DNA of 64,000 bases from the NCBI RefSeq assembly GCF_000833575.1, contig NZ_CP010827.1, forward strand, positions 2,582,096 through 2,646,095, read 5' to 3'. The stretch is from Corynebacterium singulare. Lineage in GTDB: Bacteria; Actinomycetota; Actinomycetes; Mycobacteriales; Mycobacteriaceae. A program made the position numbers and the translations under genes. This document shows positions 9,362-18,071 of this stretch, one piece after another; position 1 is the stretch's first letter; the number at the start of each line of letters is the position of its first letter. The notes under the pieces were generated by a model. It had not been told where the DNA came from and searched no databases. It saw only the letters and a program-made list of their open reading frames with translations.

Positions 9362-9592
9362 TTTGTTTTTGCGGGTCATGGCTCCTTTTGCTGAAGCTAG
9401 ACCACCACAACCTTCATTCCCGTAACCCCCAACGGTTGATGACTTCCCTGCGGCACCCCAGATAATCCCTGACCGATTGAAAATGGTCTGTGCTGCGTTC
9501 ACCGGTGATTAAGTTTCTCTCGGCCCTGCGTCTGCCTTAGTCTGAGGTTCTAAGACTCTCCTTTTTACGAACCCCACACAAGGCAGGACACG

Positions 9593-10528
9593 ATGGGCAA
9601 ACACGGACCAGCAGATAATAGCGACTCGCAGAAGAAAAAGAAGAAGAGCATCAACCCCAACGCCATCATCGCGGTGGTGCTTATCCTCGTGGGGCTTGGC
9701 GTACTCCTCTATCCTGTTGCGGCCACGCAGTGGAATAACTTTAACCAGTCCCAGGCCGCAAAGGAGTACGCCAAGCTAGAGAAGCAAGTCCCTCCGGAGG
9801 CGCTGAACACCGCGTGGGAAGAGGCACAGGAGTACAACCGTCAGCTCGGCCAGGTCCAGGTGACTGATGCGTGGACCACGACCACTGATGAGGATTCCCC
9901 CGAGTACCAGCGCTACCGCCAGTACCTCTCTGTCTTGTCGGAAACTGACGCCATGGGTCGCATCGTCATTCCCTCGATTGATTCTGACCTGCCGATCTAC
10001 CACGGCACCTCGGAGAAGTCCCTTTCCCGTGGTGCGGGTCATTTGTTTGGTACGGACTTGCCGGTGGGCGGCGTCGGCGAGGGCGAAGGCCGCCACGCCT
10101 CACTCTCCGCGCACCGCGGGCTCCAGAACTCCACGCTGTGGGACAACCTCCCGGATGTAAAGAAGGGCGATGCCTTCTACATCATGGTCAGTGGTGAAAA
10201 GCTCAAGTATGAGGTCCATGACATCCAGGTTGTTGAGCCTTCTGAGACCAGCCACCTCACTCGTCAGCCGGGCGAGGACCTCGTCACGCTCATCACGTGT
10301 ACGCCCTATGGCATTAACACACACCGCTTGCTTGTCACGGGTCATCAGGTGCCGATGGACCCGGCTGAAGAGTCTGTCTTTAACGGCACTAAGACCAAAT
10401 GGCAGTGGTGGATGTGGGCCATTCTGGCCGCTGCTGCTCTCGTGCTCATTCTTCTTATTTTGTGGTGGCGCAAGTACGTAGGCGGCAACAAGGACGACGC
10501 CGACGCGCTTTCCGACGATCCCCAGTAA
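9593..10528 (+). CDS. Class C (pilin-polymerising) sortase
   Basis: A 311-residue membrane transpeptidase of the SrtC type. It has a cytoplasmic Lys-rich start, a membrane helix at about residues 22-45, the catalytic domain with His in LSAHRGL, Cys in TLITCTPYGINTHRLLV (Cys and the following Arg form the rest of the triad), and a second membrane helix near residue 270, as usual for class C. The flexible lid that normally reads DPW or DPF reads DAW here (VTDAWTTT). It faces the pilus operon convergently and shares a terminator with it. C. diphtheriae SpaD- and SpaH-type loci also carry two pilin sortases. It would link pilin subunits by lysine isopeptide bonds. Confidence 0.9.
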   Translation: MGKHGPADNSDSQKKKKKSINPNAIIAVVLILVGLGVLLYPVAATQWNNFNQSQAAKEYAKLEKQVPPEALNTAWEEAQEYNRQLGQVQVTDAWTTTTDEDSPEYQRYRQYLSVLSETDAMGRIVIPSIDSDLPIYHGTSEKSLSRGAGHLFGTDLPVGGVGEGEGRHASLSAHRGLQNSTLWDNLPDVKKGDAFYIMVSGEKLKYEVHDIQVVEPSETSHLTRQPGEDLVTLITCTPYGINTHRLLVTGHQVPMDPAEESVFNGTKTKWQWWMWAILAAAALVLILLILWWRKYVGGNKDDADALSDDPQ

Positions 10529-10531
10529 CCC

Positions 10532-10578
10532 AAAGGCCCGCCCTTCCCCACCAGAAGTGGAGGAAGAGCGGGCCTTTT
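10532..10578. terminator. Bidirectional terminator between sortase and tip pilin genes
   Basis: Arms AAAGGCCCGC (10532-10541) and GCGGGCCTTTT (10568-10578) form a strong stem with a partly paired loop, with A-run on the left and T-run on the right. It lies just after the sortase stop and just after the stop of the convergent gene, so it can serve both. Confidence 0.85.
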
Positions 10579-10592
10579 GCTCTATGTCGTTG

Positions 10593-13500
10593 TTAGGCCG
10601 CTGCGCGTCGGCGAATCCAGAAGAATCCGCCCACCGTCATCAGCAGACCAAACAGCGCCCAGGCTAGGAAACCGTGTCCACCGGACTTCGGCAACTTGCC
10701 GGACATGGTGTCAGTCACGGTCAGGACCATATTCTGGCCCGTGCCGCTAGCAGCCAGGAACGGGTTCTCCTCACCATCCACGGATACCTTGAACTCGCCG
10801 GACTCCATAGTGATGTTGAACTTTACTGGCCTAGGCAGCAGGTTCAGACCGCTCGGGGCCCTCGTCTCCACCAGGTAGAACGTGCCAGTCTTGTCAATAT
10901 CAACTGAGGTCTTACCTGGCTCGATGGAGAAGACCGGTCGACCCTCGAAATTAGGCTTCCCATTCGCTGCGGCATAGATCTCGAAGGCAGCACCGCCGAG
11001 GTTATCCAAAATCTCCTCGCCATTAGCACCGTACTGTGCCTTCTTGAAGGTCAGTTTGCCCTTCGGGGAGTCCTTCTCTTCGTAGTTGCTGACCACACAG
11101 CTCACTGAGGCTAATCCCATTCCGGACTTCGCCATCTTTACCTTGAACCCGAGGTCTCCGTCGTTGGTAACTTCCAGTGGTTTGGTCTCACCATCGATTT
11201 CCTGGGTACAGACCGCATTCTTAGAATCCGTCTTAAAGAGGTTGAAGCCAGTCTGCTGGGTTTCCTCAAGCTTCAGGACCTGCTCCTCATCGCTATTGAT
11301 GCGCCAGGATGCAGTACCCCAGGAAGACTTAGAACCAGAGGTAGACTTCATCGAGGTACGTCGATCCGCACCATATTCCGAGTCGATTACAGCGTCATTT
11401 GCGGTTAGGGTGAAATCCCAGCCAGGAGCGCCATCTTCGAGGATCTTTCCACTCTTATCGACGATGTTCTTCTTCACGGTTACGATTCCACGGCAGTTAT
11501 TTGCGATCTGGTTACCGAGTTCGCCCATCTTTTCAGCGAGCAACGAATACTGCTCGACACGAATCGTGTCGCCGGTACCTGAAATGTCCTCACCCATTAC
11601 TTTGACACCACGTGGGCCGTAGGTATAACCGCTTTTGTCCTGCGTCGCTTCCTTAGCAGTGTAAAAACCTCGCGGATTGGTGGATTTATAAACTTTCAGG
11701 CCTCCACCGTTAACAGCAATCTCAAAGTTTACCGTGATTGAGTCTGTTTTACTGATGTACTTGGAGGTTTGCGGTCCTTTATCAGCACTCTGGACCTGAT
11801 AGTAGTAACCACCCTTATCCAGGTAGTCGGGTAATGGCGCGATGTCCTTGAGGACATAGTCTTGCGTAACTGTGTGCCGCTCGGCCCCATTGCCGCCAAG
11901 GGTCAGGTCGACCATAATGGGCACGATTCGAGTTCCATTTTTCTTGAGCTCGTTAGCCGCGTCGATCGCAGCATTCAACGCCGACGCCTGGACGAACTCA
12001 CCGTTAATGCCCAAGCCCCTGGATTTGGAAGAGTAGGTTGGCATACCGTCAGTGATGAAGTAGACAATGTCGTAGTCACCGTCCTCAACCTGCTGAAGAC
12101 CTGCCTCCCAGTTGGTGGAGTCTGCACTAACACGGTTCCAATTGGCTACTGCCTGCTTAACCTTTGCGACACCCGCTTCAGATTCCATCGACTCGTAGGG
12201 CGGGTTTCCACCATAGGTAGATCCCGCCGGGACCTGAGGTGCCGTAGTAGCGAAGTTGTAGACGCCGAGTTCAACCGGAGTACCAGCAAGAGCGTCGATG
12301 AGCGCATTTGCTGCGAGTCTCGACTGCTCGAAACCATTGGTATCGGCGTACTGCAGCGAACGCGACATATCGGCTACCACCGCAACGCGAAGGCCGCATT
12401 GCTCCGGTAGCTGGGGATTCGCTACGCGGCTGTGGACCCAGTCAGCACCGTCCGGAGGGGTGATAATTTCCGGTTCGTTCTTTTCAATCTTCTTACCATA
12501 GACGTCGAGAGTTACCTTGAGGTTCTTATTCTGCGACAAGCTGTTAGTGAAGGTGAACACCGCGTCTTTGGGAATATTCGATTCATAAGGCTGACCATTC
12601 TTGACTGGAACAGCATCCATTTCGATGTATCCATTACCGATGTGAACGTTCTGACGTTCAAGCGTTACACCATCTTCCATCTGGTCGATGGTTAGCCTGT
12701 AGTACTGCGGGTCAAGAAAGGTCGCGTTAGTCTCTATGCGAACGGTGGCGCGAGTGAACTTGATGTCCTCCCCGACCACTGCAGTGAAGGTGTTGGGGCG
12801 GGTAGTGTCCACCTCATCTGCGTTAAGCGCGAAATCGTGGCCGGTTGCAGTGAACTCTCGAACCTTCTCGCCTTCATCGACAGGCTGGTCAGGTTTGGTC
12901 GAGCAATTCTTGACCTCACCGCTAAACTCGAAGTCCCACTGTGTAGTGGCATCAGATGCCAGAACAAAGCCGTCCTGGGCCTTTGCAGTGATCTGGACCT
13001 TGCCTGGCTTTGTCTGCTCGTAGACGTGCAGGCCAGCAGCCTTTTTGACGCTGTTGAGGTAGTAATCAACGCCCTCGGTCTCCGGGAGAGTGACGTACCC
13101 CTTTTCCACGCACTTTTCAGAAGTAGAAGGATCGACGAACTCCGGAGCTGCCGGAGTTACCTCGGCAGCGCTGGGCTGCGGAGAAGTCACAGATGGAACG
13201 GGAGTCTCAGTCGGCTTAGAGGTGGTTTCTTCAGTAGTGGTAGGTTCGGGGCCGACAGTTGGCTTATCTTCAGGCTTTTCGGTCTCAGGATCCGTGGTCG
13301 GCTCGACCGATGGTTCTTCCGTCGGGGCTTCGGTCTCAGGTTCGGAGGTTACTTCGGGTTCTGATGGCTGCTCGGGCTCGGGAAGGATACCGCGGAGGGT
13401 GAGCGCAACCGAGCCCGACACGGTCGGCGCGGTGTAGCGGAGCTTCAGCTCTACCTTGTCACCCTTCTTAACCTCGATATTGAGATTATTGTGCTCAACG

Positions 13501-13856
13501 AGAGGAGCCTTCTGCGGTGCACCAGAGCGAGTGATCTTCGGAGAAAGTTCTTTACCGTTGACCCACAAGTTGTATTCCTGGAGCCAACCGGTTCCCTCCA
13601 GCTTAAAGTCGAGCTCATTAATGGTGGCGTCTTCCTCGATGGTGAACTCGAGAGTATCCATCGGTCGTGCCGACACCCTGTTGTAGGTGTGCTCCTTTGG
13701 GCTGACGGAGATTTCGTTCGTGGCGGCATTGGCCACCGGAGTATTGAGCACCAGGGACTGGCCGCCGATGACGAGGGCCACCGCGAGGAAAGCGGCGAAG
13801 AACACGCCCAAGGAGGAACGCAGTGCGTCTGGTAGGCGGAACGATGTCTTAAACAT
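10593..13856 (-). CDS. Pilus tip protein with vWA domain and LPKSG anchor (SpaC/SpaF-like)
   Basis: A 1087-residue secreted adhesin candidate. Signal peptide residues 1-44 (ANA cleavage), an N-terminal domain to about 150, then a Pro/Glu/Thr-rich linker (about 155-240). A von Willebrand A domain at about 490-690 keeps the MIDAS residues (DMSRS, the T of STNWEAG, and ITDGMPT). Two Cna-B-like regions follow, the last with the E-box LVETRAPSG. The end is a sorting signal LPKSG, a hydrophobic helix and RRRAAA. Large vWA pilins cap corynebacterial pili and bind host surfaces. Its ATG overlaps the minor pilin stop by one base, so the two are translationally coupled. Ligand unknown. Confidence 0.88.
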   Translation of the reverse strand: MFKTSFRLPDALRSSLGVFFAAFLAVALVIGGQSLVLNTPVANAATNEISVSPKEHTYNRVSARPMDTLEFTIEEDATINELDFKLEGTGWLQEYNLWVNGKELSPKITRSGAPQKAPLVEHNNLNIEVKKGDKVELKLRYTAPTVSGSVALTLRGILPEPEQPSEPEVTSEPETEAPTEEPSVEPTTDPETEKPEDKPTVGPEPTTTEETTSKPTETPVPSVTSPQPSAAEVTPAAPEFVDPSTSEKCVEKGYVTLPETEGVDYYLNSVKKAAGLHVYEQTKPGKVQITAKAQDGFVLASDATTQWDFEFSGEVKNCSTKPDQPVDEGEKVREFTATGHDFALNADEVDTTRPNTFTAVVGEDIKFTRATVRIETNATFLDPQYYRLTIDQMEDGVTLERQNVHIGNGYIEMDAVPVKNGQPYESNIPKDAVFTFTNSLSQNKNLKVTLDVYGKKIEKNEPEIITPPDGADWVHSRVANPQLPEQCGLRVAVVADMSRSLQYADTNGFEQSRLAANALIDALAGTPVELGVYNFATTAPQVPAGSTYGGNPPYESMESEAGVAKVKQAVANWNRVSADSTNWEAGLQQVEDGDYDIVYFITDGMPTYSSKSRGLGINGEFVQASALNAAIDAANELKKNGTRIVPIMVDLTLGGNGAERHTVTQDYVLKDIAPLPDYLDKGGYYYQVQSADKGPQTSKYISKTDSITVNFEIAVNGGGLKVYKSTNPRGFYTAKEATQDKSGYTYGPRGVKVMGEDISGTGDTIRVEQYSLLAEKMGELGNQIANNCRGIVTVKKNIVDKSGKILEDGAPGWDFTLTANDAVIDSEYGADRRTSMKSTSGSKSSWGTASWRINSDEEQVLKLEETQQTGFNLFKTDSKNAVCTQEIDGETKPLEVTNDGDLGFKVKMAKSGMGLASVSCVVSNYEEKDSPKGKLTFKKAQYGANGEEILDNLGGAAFEIYAAANGKPNFEGRPVFSIEPGKTSVDIDKTGTFYLVETRAPSGLNLLPRPVKFNITMESGEFKVSVDGEENPFLAASGTGQNMVLTVTDTMSGKLPKSGGHGFLAWALFGLLMTVGGFFWIRRRAAA

Positions 13857-14770
13857 TAGTTCTTCCCACTTTCTTTAGTCGTAATGCGGCTAGCGGCAAT
13901 AATGATGAAACCTGCGATGATAAGGACTGAGGCTACGGTGACGAGGCCGATGACTTGCGCACCGGTCATCGCCAAGACGGAGGGCACTCGGGGCTCGTTG
14001 ACGGGAGGTTCGCCTGCGGGGGGCTCGCCGTCGAGAACCACTGGGGTGCCAGGCTCGGTTGAATCGGCGGGAGTCGGCTCATCCGAAGGCCTTTCCCCCG
14101 GGGTCTCCCGCGAATTATCCCGTGGTGTATCGCCAGGAGTGTCTTTGGGAGTATCACCCGGGGTGTCACCGGGCGGGTTGTCCGGAGTGCGCGGGGTGGT
14201 CTCTGGCGGAGTGGCCGGCGGGGTATTCCCCGGAGTGTGAGTCTTGGCCACAATGACTCCCGGAACCGGAGCCGGGTCGTCATTCAACGAGTGGAAAGGA
14301 ACAGCGACAAGGAAGGCATTAATCTCGCGGTAGTTACCCGCAGGTGCGGTGGAAGTCACCAGATAGATACCGTCGTCCAGGTTGTCGAACTGAACCTCTC
14401 CGTTCGACCCAGTGACGTCGGTGAGGTGGTGATCGGTGGGCCAAGTGGAGACGTCGGCAAGCGAGGCGTTACGCACGCGTTCCATGTCGGCAGCATCCTT
14501 CGGATTGATGCCTTTGAGGCGGTCGAGGTGAATCTTCACGCCCTCGACGGACCCGGCGACAACGTTGGTGTCATCATCCGGGTTGCCCTTGGTGAGGCGG
14601 ATGTTGAGAGAATCCGTGGCTACAGACTGCTCGATGAAGGTCCCATCCTGGCCCGCGACCTGCACGGCAGAGGCCGGGCCTAGGCCGAGGCCGAGGCCGA
14701 GTCCCGCGAAGGCAAGAGCAACACTGGCGGCGACCGTGCGCTTTAGCCGATTGTTCTGGTTCTTAGTCAT
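13856..14770 (-). CDS. Minor (base) pilin, SpaB/SpaE-like, LAMTG anchor
   Basis: A 304-residue secreted pilin. The ATG at 14770 (MTKNQNNRLKRT) has GGGAG seven bases upstream and opens a normal signal peptide ending near PASA; a longer upstream frame has no such features. A single Cna-B-like domain (about 40-190, with GIYLVTSTAPAG in place of a canonical E-box) is followed by a ~70-residue linker of TPGDTPKD-type repeats, then a sorting signal that reads LAMTG instead of LPxTG and a basic tail. Minor pilins of this size sit along or at the base of the fibre and pass it to the housekeeping sortase. The gene overlaps the upstream sortase by 8 bases. Confidence 0.85.
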   Translation of the reverse strand: MTKNQNNRLKRTVAASVALAFAGLGLGLGLGPASAVQVAGQDGTFIEQSVATDSLNIRLTKGNPDDDTNVVAGSVEGVKIHLDRLKGINPKDAADMERVRNASLADVSTWPTDHHLTDVTGSNGEVQFDNLDDGIYLVTSTAPAGNYREINAFLVAVPFHSLNDDPAPVPGVIVAKTHTPGNTPPATPPETTPRTPDNPPGDTPGDTPKDTPGDTPRDNSRETPGERPSDEPTPADSTEPGTPVVLDGEPPAGEPPVNEPRVPSVLAMTGAQVIGLVTVASVLIIAGFIIIAASRITTKESGKN

Positions 14771-15707
14771 TGTTGTGCTCCCACGAGACGTTGTCGTTAT
14801 TGAGTTGTAGGGTGTCGGCAAGCGCAGCCTTTCGGCGCTGCTGCCAGACCCACCATGCGAATGCGCTGCCCATGATGATGACCGCCGCAATCAGCGCGAA
14901 CATCCACCACTGCCACCCGGCGCCGTGGGTCTTCTCGAAGATCTCCGACTCCTCCTGTGGTAGCGGAACCTGGTGCCCGCGGACCAACAGGCGGTGCGAG
15001 TTGATGCCATACGGGGTGCAGGTAATCAGGGTGATGTAGTCCTTGCCCGGGACCTGGTGCAAGCCATCGGTCTCTGTCGGCAGCACGACCTTGATCTGGT
15101 CCACAACGTACTTGAGACGGTGGCCGGCGACCTGGACGTAGAAGGCATCGCCTTCCTTGGCGGTGTTGAGGTGGTCGAACATCGTGGAGTTCGACAAGCC
15201 AGTGTGGCCGGTGATGACGGAGTGCGTGCCCTCGCCGCCGACGGGAAGGTCGGAGCCATACAGGTGGCCTAGGCCGCGCTGCAGGGTGTCTTCCTTCGTG
15301 CCGTGAAAGAGCGGAAGGTCTACATCAATCTCGGGGAAGATAAAACGCGCCATCGCGTCAGTTTCATGCAACTGGTCTAGGTACTCGGCGTAGTCAACGC
15401 TGTCCTCTGGGACGCGGCTAAGCCAGGGATCCAGGATTGGGCCGGTGGTGCGGTGCTCGTTATAAGCGTGTGCATTCTCCCAAAGGGTATCCCGCGTTTC
15501 CTGCGGAATATCCTTCTCCAGCTGTGCGTACTCCTGCGCAATGCGCGAGGCATTCTTATTGTTCCACGCCGTGGAGACAACCGGGTAGAGCATCACGAGC
15601 AGGCCAACGATAACGACAATCGCTGGCAATACCAAGCTCTTGCGTTTCGACTGCTTCGTTGTGCGGTTCGCGTTGCGTTCTGCGACCGAGACGGATGACT
15701 GCACCAC
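14763..15707 (-). CDS. srtC: Class C pilin sortase of the pilus operon
   Basis: A 314-residue class C sortase. GTG start at 15707 with GGAG six bases upstream. Membrane helix at residues 25-47, a canonical lid motif DPW (ILDPWLSR), catalytic His in ITGHTGLSN, Cys and Arg in TLITCTPYGINSHRLLVRG, and a C-terminal helix followed by basic residues. It is about half identical by eye to the sortase at 9593, so the two are paralogues with possibly different pilin preferences. It lies between the major and minor pilin genes, and would polymerise the major pilin through its pilin-motif lysine. Confidence 0.92.
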   Translation of the reverse strand: MVQSSVSVAERNANRTTKQSKRKSLVLPAIVVIVGLLVMLYPVVSTAWNNKNASRIAQEYAQLEKDIPQETRDTLWENAHAYNEHRTTGPILDPWLSRVPEDSVDYAEYLDQLHETDAMARFIFPEIDVDLPLFHGTKEDTLQRGLGHLYGSDLPVGGEGTHSVITGHTGLSNSTMFDHLNTAKEGDAFYVQVAGHRLKYVVDQIKVVLPTETDGLHQVPGKDYITLITCTPYGINSHRLLVRGHQVPLPQEESEIFEKTHGAGWQWWMFALIAAVIIMGSAFAWWVWQQRRKAALADTLQLNNDNVSWEHNND

Positions 15708-15780
15708 GGGATTCTCCCCACGACGTATTTGGGTCCGACAAAGCTTATGCTTGTCGACGTTAAAAATCTAAACATGCTAG

Positions 15781-15805
15781 CAGCGCACCAGGTTCTGGTG
15801 CGCTG
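15781..15805 (-). terminator. Hairpin between major pilin and sortase genes (attenuator candidate)
   Basis: Perfect 11-bp arms CAGCGCACCAG and CTGGTGCGCTG with a GTT loop, followed on the minus strand by a T-rich stretch (15762-15776). It lies between the major pilin stop and the sortase start. It probably stops most transcripts so that far more major pilin than sortase or minor pilin is made. Confidence 0.75.
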
Positions 15806-15904
15806 CATGGAACAGGGCGGGCACGCTCACTCATCGTGGTTGTGCCCAGTCCTGCTCCACGTGTGAGGCTCTAGGGCCTCACAGCACCGAGCAGGAACTC
15901 GGGC

Positions 15905-17380
15905 TTAGGCGCGGGAGGTACGACGTGCGAACCAAGCACCTGCGGCAACGATGGCTGCACCGATGGCGGCCAGGATGCCCACACCGGCACCACCGGTCAT
16001 CGGCAGGTTCGGGGTGCCCTGCTTGACGTTCTCAATCTGGGAGACGAGGGTGACCTCGTCATCGCCGTATTCGCCGGTAGTCTTCAGGTTCTCGCGGGTG
16101 AAGTCGATCTCGGTAATCTTGTTCTCCGGCAGTGCGTAGCCAGCCGGAGCCTTGGTCTCCTCGAGGCAGAACTTCTTGGTAGCGGGAGCCTCTTTGTCAT
16201 TCTCATAGTCGGTCACGTGCAGACCGTCGATGGTGAAGGTTCCGTCCTCGCCGGTGGTCCAGGTGTCCTTGCCATTAATGGAAATTGCGTTGCCAAGGTT
16301 TTCCTGGCTGGTGCACTGGTACAGCTTGAACTCAGCGCCTGGCAGGAGTGCGCCGGCTTCCTTGCCGTCCTTCTTCACAACCTTGAGCTTGCCGTGGTAG
16401 GTGACGACCTCGTTAGTCTTCAGCTTGACATCGTCGTTGGTGTTCGGGTTGTTGAAGACAACGTCAGCCTTGTTTTTCACGTCGGTGGAAGCACCAACCT
16501 CGGTGCGCTTCACTCCGAAGGTCAGGGACATCTTGTCGCCGGAGTTCACCTTGTCCAGACCAGTCTGGGTCAGCTGGACGCCGAGGGTGTTCTCGTTGGC
16601 AGCAGACGGCTGGGTAATGGTGTAGTCAGCCTCATCCAGAATGGTGCCGCCAGCCTTGACCTCGGTGACGCGCTGGAAAGCCAGGCGGGAATCGAGCTTA
16701 TCGGAGAACTCGAACTTCTCCAGAGTCTTCTCGCCGCCGAACTGCGGGGCGTCAGCCTCAATGGTGTAGGTGTACTCGTCCTGGATGTTCTTGTCAGCAT
16801 CTTTGACGGTCTTGACGGTCTTAGACTCGGTATTCTTCGGGTAGGCCACGACATCGTAGTTCCAACCCTCGTAAGAATCATCGGTCATCGGGACAGACAC
16901 GATGAATGGAGCGCCAGCAACGATGCCGTCAGGAGCGTCGGTTTCCTCAACGAGGTAGATACCCAGGGGCAGCTTGTCGAAAGCCACCTTGCCGTCGTCA
17001 CCGGTGGTTCCCTCAAAAGTGAGGTTGGTCTTCTTCCCTTCCTCGACGTCAGCAGCCTTCTTCGGGAACTTAGACCAGTCACCGTTCTGCAGGTCGTAGT
17101 CCAGCTTGGTGATCTTGAAGGTCACGCCCTTGAGAGCTTCGCCCTGGACACCCTCCATGTCCTTACCGGTAGCAGCGTTCTCAGACTCTGCACCCTTCTT
17201 CTTGTAGAGGGTGATGGAACCCTTCTGGGAGAAGTCGATGTTGCCCTTTTGGGTGGTGGACTGCTGCTCGGTAGTAGGGGTAGCGTCCTCAGCCAAGGCG
17301 CCCGGAGCGGAGATACCCAGGGAGAGGCCTACGACTGCAGCGAAAGTGACCGAACGAGCGGTACGAGAGATTTTGTTCAC
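15905..17380 (-). CDS. Major pilin subunit, SpaA/SpaD-like, LPMTG anchor
   Basis: A 491-residue shaft pilin. The GTG at 17380 has AAAGGACC about eight bases upstream and starts a signal peptide (residues 1-30, ending ALA); the longer frame upstream lacks these. An N-terminal domain contains GIYLVEETDAPDG, then the pilin motif WNYDVVAYPKN whose lysine is the polymerisation site. A central Cna-B domain and a third domain with the E-box FCLEETKAPAGYALP follow. The end is LPMTG, a hydrophobic helix and RRTSRA. The pattern of three Ig-like domains with internal isopeptide bonds is that of SpaA-type shaft proteins. Subunits are joined by the class C sortases encoded next to it. Confidence 0.93.
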   Translation of the reverse strand: MNKISRTARSVTFAAVVGLSLGISAPGALAEDATPTTEQQSTTQKGNIDFSQKGSITLYKKKGAESENAATGKDMEGVQGEALKGVTFKITKLDYDLQNGDWSKFPKKAADVEEGKKTNLTFEGTTGDDGKVAFDKLPLGIYLVEETDAPDGIVAGAPFIVSVPMTDDSYEGWNYDVVAYPKNTESKTVKTVKDADKNIQDEYTYTIEADAPQFGGEKTLEKFEFSDKLDSRLAFQRVTEVKAGGTILDEADYTITQPSAANENTLGVQLTQTGLDKVNSGDKMSLTFGVKRTEVGASTDVKNKADVVFNNPNTNDDVKLKTNEVVTYHGKLKVVKKDGKEAGALLPGAEFKLYQCTSQENLGNAISINGKDTWTTGEDGTFTIDGLHVTDYENDKEAPATKKFCLEETKAPAGYALPENKITEIDFTRENLKTTGEYGDDEVTLVSQIENVKQGTPNLPMTGGAGVGILAAIGAAIVAAGAWFARRTSRA

Positions 17381-18071
17381 GGAAACAGGTCCTTTACATG
17401 AGTTGTGGAATGAGGCGCCTTGCCTCACTGATGATGTGCAATCCACTTCGCACGGCTCACGCACCATGTCCCGACTCATTGCTAAGAACTTTCAACCCGG
17501 TTGATGAGATTTTTCCAAAGATAAATACCATCGCCGCAGGTCACCAGCCTTAACTAACGACGTCCGGTGAATCGCATAGCCAAATCCTATACCGAGATGC
17601 CGAAATCTGATAGTCGATCCACAGCTTCCTTGCGGGATATGATGAATTTTTGCTGTGACTGACGTCCGAAAGACACTTCATAATCTTTATATAGCCAGGC
17701 CAAAAGGCTATCAAAATTTTTTCCACGTCTGCAAAATAACGTAGGTCACACCATTGCGTAGCTACCCCATTTTGGGGGAGATTGGCACTCTATTCACTTA
17801 TATTTGACAGCTAAGGCAGCTTCATTTAAGGCTAGTTCCCATGTGTCGAGAATGTTGAACCAGGGCACCTTAGACATAAGGTACTTAAATATCTGCAGGT
17901 AGATTGGGTAATTCAGTACCAGTTTCGACAAAACGACCGCATCCTTCGAAAAATTTACCCTTGATTTTTCCTGAATCCTTAACGTTTGCGGGCGATAAGG
18001 CTTGGGAAGTTAACACGAGTGTCCCCAAGGGTAGGGATGCTAAGACTCCCTTAAGAGCCTGCGGGGAGGGC
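17381..18071. promoter_or_regulatory. AT-rich upstream region of the pilus operon
   Basis: These ~690 bases hold no gene I can support. They are clearly more AT-rich than the flanks. On the minus strand a TATTTA/TTTATC -10-like element lies near 17520. Small inverted repeats are TGAGGC-GCCTT-GCCTCA (17410-17426) in the leader and ACCTTA-GACA-TAAGGT (17867-17882). The region probably carries the pilus promoter and unknown operator sites. The 3' end of the ABC transporter gene borders it without a clear terminator. Confidence 0.5.

Noticed and set aside
15734-15759. Second hairpin between major pilin and sortase genes
   Set aside because: The arms GTCCGACAAAGC and GCTTGTCGAC pair only imperfectly; it contains one copy of the dispersed GTCGACAAGC motif instead.
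17852-17902. Sixteen-codon frame upstream of the pilus operon
   Set aside because: No ribosome binding site, no terminator and AT-rich context; chance is likely.
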